Shown here: positions 41,101 through 41,868 of the stretch, in pieces | Layout: each line of letters begins with the position of its first letter | Position numbering within the stretch: position 1 is the first letter of the stretch | Source of the DNA: Verrucomicrobiota bacterium | GTDB taxonomy: Bacteria > Verrucomicrobiota > Verrucomicrobiia > Limisphaerales > JACQFS01 | Reading direction: 5' to 3' | DNA: 41,868 bases | Assembly (NCBI GenBank): GCA_016199935.1 | Contig: JACQFS010000221.1 | Location: forward strand, 1 to 41,868 | Notes under the pieces: model-generated | What the model saw: the letters and a program-made list of their open reading frames with translations, nothing else | What the model was told of the DNA's origin: nothing | Databases searched by the model: none | Made by a program: the position numbers and the translations under genes

Positions 41101-41868
41101 CTCGCCCGACTCTACGGCGGGGTGCTCGACGGTCCCGGCCGGATGGAATTTTCCTCCGCCACCTACGTCGTGGCCGAGGCGGGCACGAACGCGACCATCA
41201 CCGTTCGTCGCACCGGCGGCACCACGGGCGACGTGACGGTCACGGCGTTCACTAGCGACGGGACGGCCACGGCGGGGCTGGATTATGGCGCTTACAGCAA
41301 CACGCTGGCGTTCGTCACCGGCGAAGTGGTGCAGACGTTTGTGGTGGGGATCACGAATGACAGCCTGGTGGAGGGCGACGAGTTTTTGAATCTGACGCTG
41401 GCGACGAATGCGTTGAGCGGGGTGACACTGGGGAACCAGCCGGTGGCGACGCTGACGATCATTGATGACGACAGTTTCGTGGCGTTCTCGGCGGCCGCCT
41501 ACAGCGTGAACGAGGGGGTCAACAGCGGCGTGGTGCCGATCACCGTGGTGCGCACGGGTGGGACGAACGGCACGTTCACCGTGCAGGTGGTCACGAGCAA
41601 CCTCACGGCGACGGCGGGCGCCGATTACATTGGCCTGACCAACACGTTGACGTTCCTGCCGGGCGAATTGTCGAAGACGGTGACGACGGCGCCCGCCGCG
41701 GCGAGCACGGGCCCCTGCTGGCCTCCCCCGGCGGCGAGGCAAAGCGTCGGTGTTCCCGTGAGTGGTGGAAACCATTCCATCGGCACAGGCTTCGTCGGCG
41801 TCAGCAGGAGCTCGAACTGGCCGGTTCGTGCCCGCGCAATCACGTCTTTGCCGACGGGGAGCGTCCAC
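35191..41868 (+). CDS. Second giant exported Calx-beta/delta-60 protein, 3' end cut by the window edge
   Basis: The frame is open from the ATG at 35191 to the last base (2,226 codons, no stop). Signal peptide about 1-38 (VPVRA-Q). Then: Calx-beta (about 41-155); a PPC-like beta domain (about 160-285, with [17 protein letters not shown] and [14 protein letters not shown]); two diverged Calx-beta-like domains (to ~575). Seven delta-60 repeats follow (585-1070), split after the fourth by a ~95-residue module (about 838-935) homologous to one in the first giant. Then four Calx-beta (1115-1600), seven delta-60 repeats (1605-1980), and one and a half Calx-beta. From codon 2,165 (about 41,685) the sequence no longer resembles Calx-beta; see the methyltransferase fragment. 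Likely a secreted or surface calcium-binding adhesin-like protein. Only 90 bp separate it from the first giant gene. Confidence 0.8.
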   Translation, partial: MQLRQTLIRFLQAGGGAVRWRALAAVCALAALAVPVRAQSNAFSFSSGVYVVAENTPGFATITVLYGGGATNAVSVDYATGGGTATNNVHYTGLTNTLVFAVGDTSNIFTIPIFDDAVSNGARTVGLTLANPQGGAILGAPVAATLLITDDESPTNLPPANNQFTNAAILTGLFGTFANTNTFANKETGEPNHAGNAGGASVWFRWSAPASGPVTFSTVGSGFNTLLAAYTGVAVSGLTPIASDDDSGGGGTSTLTFTAVAGQVYYIAVDGSGGAQGSYILSWGNAGSAGTFGFTTGNFLMSERDGGAPTSLTVSQTYTGGRITITRYSGMAGKVRVFYRVSDGTARRAPGDWTLTGGGVESATSMTNSAVFFDGQTAASFFIVPTLRTNNDNIPTTVNLAITGIQFEPGESSAVIPGSIDPVAGTSVARILDGQQGVSLQRLRWRTIETIGTAVVRVLRGNLPFSDGLGTIVTVDMLNNGTPNAPGPASSATLDASSDHAQSNLDFTPSVTTITWVAGQTSADISIPILDDALVEFDEDLAITLRPEPGNGAPQSDTTDGTLTIEFPNNTAANVVTNKHPAGSVDPGWNRDYFLGSNPPDNSAPGANGRVFAVAVQSDLKTVIGGEFTSVNTSPRNRIARMNSDGSLDANFNVGTGANGAVNGLAVSTNGQVIIGGAFSSYSGTLRGGVARLSTNAVLDPSFNPGAGATGGPVRAVALYTNGVNEGKVIVVGDFTSFAGVNARRLVRLNADGSVDPLFSAGLGPNGTGPNGAVNAVLLQSNGKLVIGGDFTSINSVSRNRVARLNADGTLDATFNPGAGADNSVFALGLDRSGVSLTVDRTASGGPEEDRFTIDTGATSGTITINYEFYLIPDSIHVYYGGALIFDTGVTNGAGTINVPYGPGASTTVDIVVNEGGSPDPGTQWDYSATITPNGGVQRYLVGGAFTTMDFQSRNRLARLNPDGSLDTTYDPGFGADDTIYSIAPATNGPAYIGGLFASYNGTRRIGLARVATDGTLDTGFMDAAYNQFAGIPTGFSPFGQPKNSVRALAVHRDGGVMIGGSFHQVGGGGRNQVASGPNSPWGPNVSTPVEITRDDLRNRYNIARIIGGTTAGPGNIGFTTSDYTADENGGARFITVARSNGSLGGAGALFATGDRPAGPGAASSTTDYVPFAGTLNWPRDVVIPASSAYTGVNNTTGTGQDDVSVTILPDNLVEGEERLNLTLDLPQSTFFSLGGQFIPTGVALGRSRATLTIEDDTPEPTYVTFATNSFIVDEGAGVATISVLRSGNTGNSVTLNFLTLDGSALNNSDYTSVFGPLTFSSGETNRTFNVPITDDTFAELDETIILQLTNLVGAVFLPGGNAAILTIHDNDFANGQLRFSQTNFNAVENSGLAQVVVQRTGGNVGAITAQVVTSNLTALAGADYTGVTNTLSWANGDTSQRVINIPLLPDGLVEGPEFFTANIINAQVVANGNPVSVAVPTATVTILDSDAYGSLHFAAANFTVSENGGKAIITVTRTGGSSGTVSVNYNTADGTAFGGVNYTPVIGTLTLGPGVTSTNFTVPVTDDFVQNANRTVFLNLNTFVNATPAAPTAAILTIVDDESVNEPAGSVDTTYNAAAGANDFIYSLALQPDGQLVIGGDFTVFNNFGRRRLARLDANGNLDPVFLPPGGANDSVRSITVQPDGRLIVGGFFTNVAATTRNHLSRLNTDGTTDSSFDPGAGADGPVFATALHGDPANAGRIIVGGNFAAFNGNPHPFLARLLTNGVVDESFNPGVGPDGTVYAAAVQPDGKVLIAGDFRNVAGQPAQGLARLNPNGALDAAFVGNLGTGFTGSVRALALQSDGRILVGGLFTNFNGAVVGRLVRLQANGTVDAGFAPNNSFAAGGDGSVLGLALQPDGKLIVVGDFSKFSSVTRNRITRLKEDGTVDPTINFGLGANNFVAAGVVQITDGRIIVAGGFTAFDGLARNHLARLYGGVLDGPGRMEFSSATYVVAEAGTNATITVRRTGGTTGDVTVTAFTSDGTATAGLDYGAYSNTLAFVTGEVVQTFVVGITNDSLVEGDEFLNLTLATNALSGVTLGNQPVATLTIIDDDSFVAFSAAAYSVNEGVNSGVVPITVVRTGGTNGTFTVQVVTSNLTATAGADYIGLTNTLTFLPGELSKTVTTAPAAASTGPCWPPPAARQSVGVPVSGGNHSIGTGFVGVSRSSNWPVRARAITSLPTGSVH
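41661..41868 (-). CDS. 5' part of a class I SAM-dependent methyltransferase (fragment)
   Basis: Reading from the right edge, the reverse strand gives about 66 residues: [17 protein letters not shown], then [17 protein letters not shown], then [19 protein letters not shown] and VVTVFDNSP. The last two blocks are motif I (the SAM-binding glycine-rich loop) and the acidic strand-2 end of a Rossmann-type methyltransferase, and the TPTKPVP-x-x-WFPPL block is characteristic of one bacterial subgroup. After DNSP the homology stops where the giant gene's sequence begins. The fragment has no start in the window (begins beyond the edge) and no plausible end, so it is broken at the junction. Confidence 0.75.

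Noticed and set aside
41661-41868. Treating the last ~60 codons of the open plus frame as a genuine end domain of the second giant.
   Set aside because: They break the Calx-beta pattern mid-domain, are Pro/Ser/Ala-rich, and the opposite strand gives a clear methyltransferase.

Overview
This window looks like chromosomal DNA, probably a metagenome-type contig, from an uncultivated, high-GC bacterium of the Verrucomicrobiota. A Pedosphaera/Limisphaera-like ('subdivision 3') lineage is my best guess. That placement is inference. It rests on very large secreted Calx-beta plus delta-60-repeat proteins, a PVC-type beta-propeller protein with a C-terminal haem-binding domain, Tat-exported propeller and sialidase-like proteins, many intergenic palindromic and short-unit repeats, and start codons that almost never have a Shine-Dalgarno motif. 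I see no rRNA, tRNA, CRISPR array, insertion sequence or replication origin.

Layout. (1) 1-12,990 looks like a sugar and sugar-acid catabolism neighbourhood. It holds an RraA-type aldolase (reverse strand), an amidohydrolase-2 enzyme, two classical short-chain dehydrogenases, and a sodium:solute symporter translationally coupled to a 61-residue membrane peptide and an extended SDR. It also holds a VOC protein, a GH63-like glycosidase, a periplasmic rhodanese, a Gfo/Idh/MocA oxidoreductase and an SMP-30/gluconolactonase-type lactonase. Two genes look foreign to this theme and richer in A/T: a secreted protein at 2932-3957 and a probable modified-DNA restriction nuclease (PUA/EVE-like region plus Mrr-like PD-(D/E)XK domain) at 7345-8265. 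(2) 13,087-22,939 encodes mostly exported proteins: a clan-D-like TIM-barrel glycosidase, a large c-type cytochrome/propeller protein, a TPR protein split by an in-frame amber codon, an esterase, a Tat-exported five-bladed-propeller glycosidase-like protein and a Tat-exported sialidase-like protein. (3) 22,947-24,527 is a reverse-strand set: a HAD phosphatase/mutase, a VOC protein and an EVE-domain protein.

(4) 24,862 to the right edge is filled by two giant secreted proteins. The first (3,412 residues) starts with a metzincin-type zinc protease domain, followed by PKD, carboxypeptidase-regulatory-like, about fourteen Calx-beta domains and two blocks of delta-60 repeats. The second (more than 2,160 residues) alternates Calx-beta, a PPC-like domain and two delta-60 blocks. 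All four delta-60 blocks contain exactly seven repeats, which suggests seven-bladed beta-propellers. Both giants also carry the same roughly 95-residue module, inserted into different host domains.

(5) At 41,661-41,686 the second giant stops making sense as a Calx-beta domain. The remaining ~180 bases read cleanly on the reverse strand as the start of a class I SAM-dependent methyltransferase. I interpret this as a chimeric assembly end or a real rearrangement through about 25 bp of shared sequence.

Working together: the symporter, dehydrogenases, lactonase, amidohydrolase and aldolase fit import and oxidative breakdown of sugars or sugar acids. The exported glycosidase-like, sialidase-like and esterase proteins could release those sugars from complex glycans, and the giant proteins could be cell-surface or secreted adhesin/protease molecules. 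Substrates cannot be read from the sequence.
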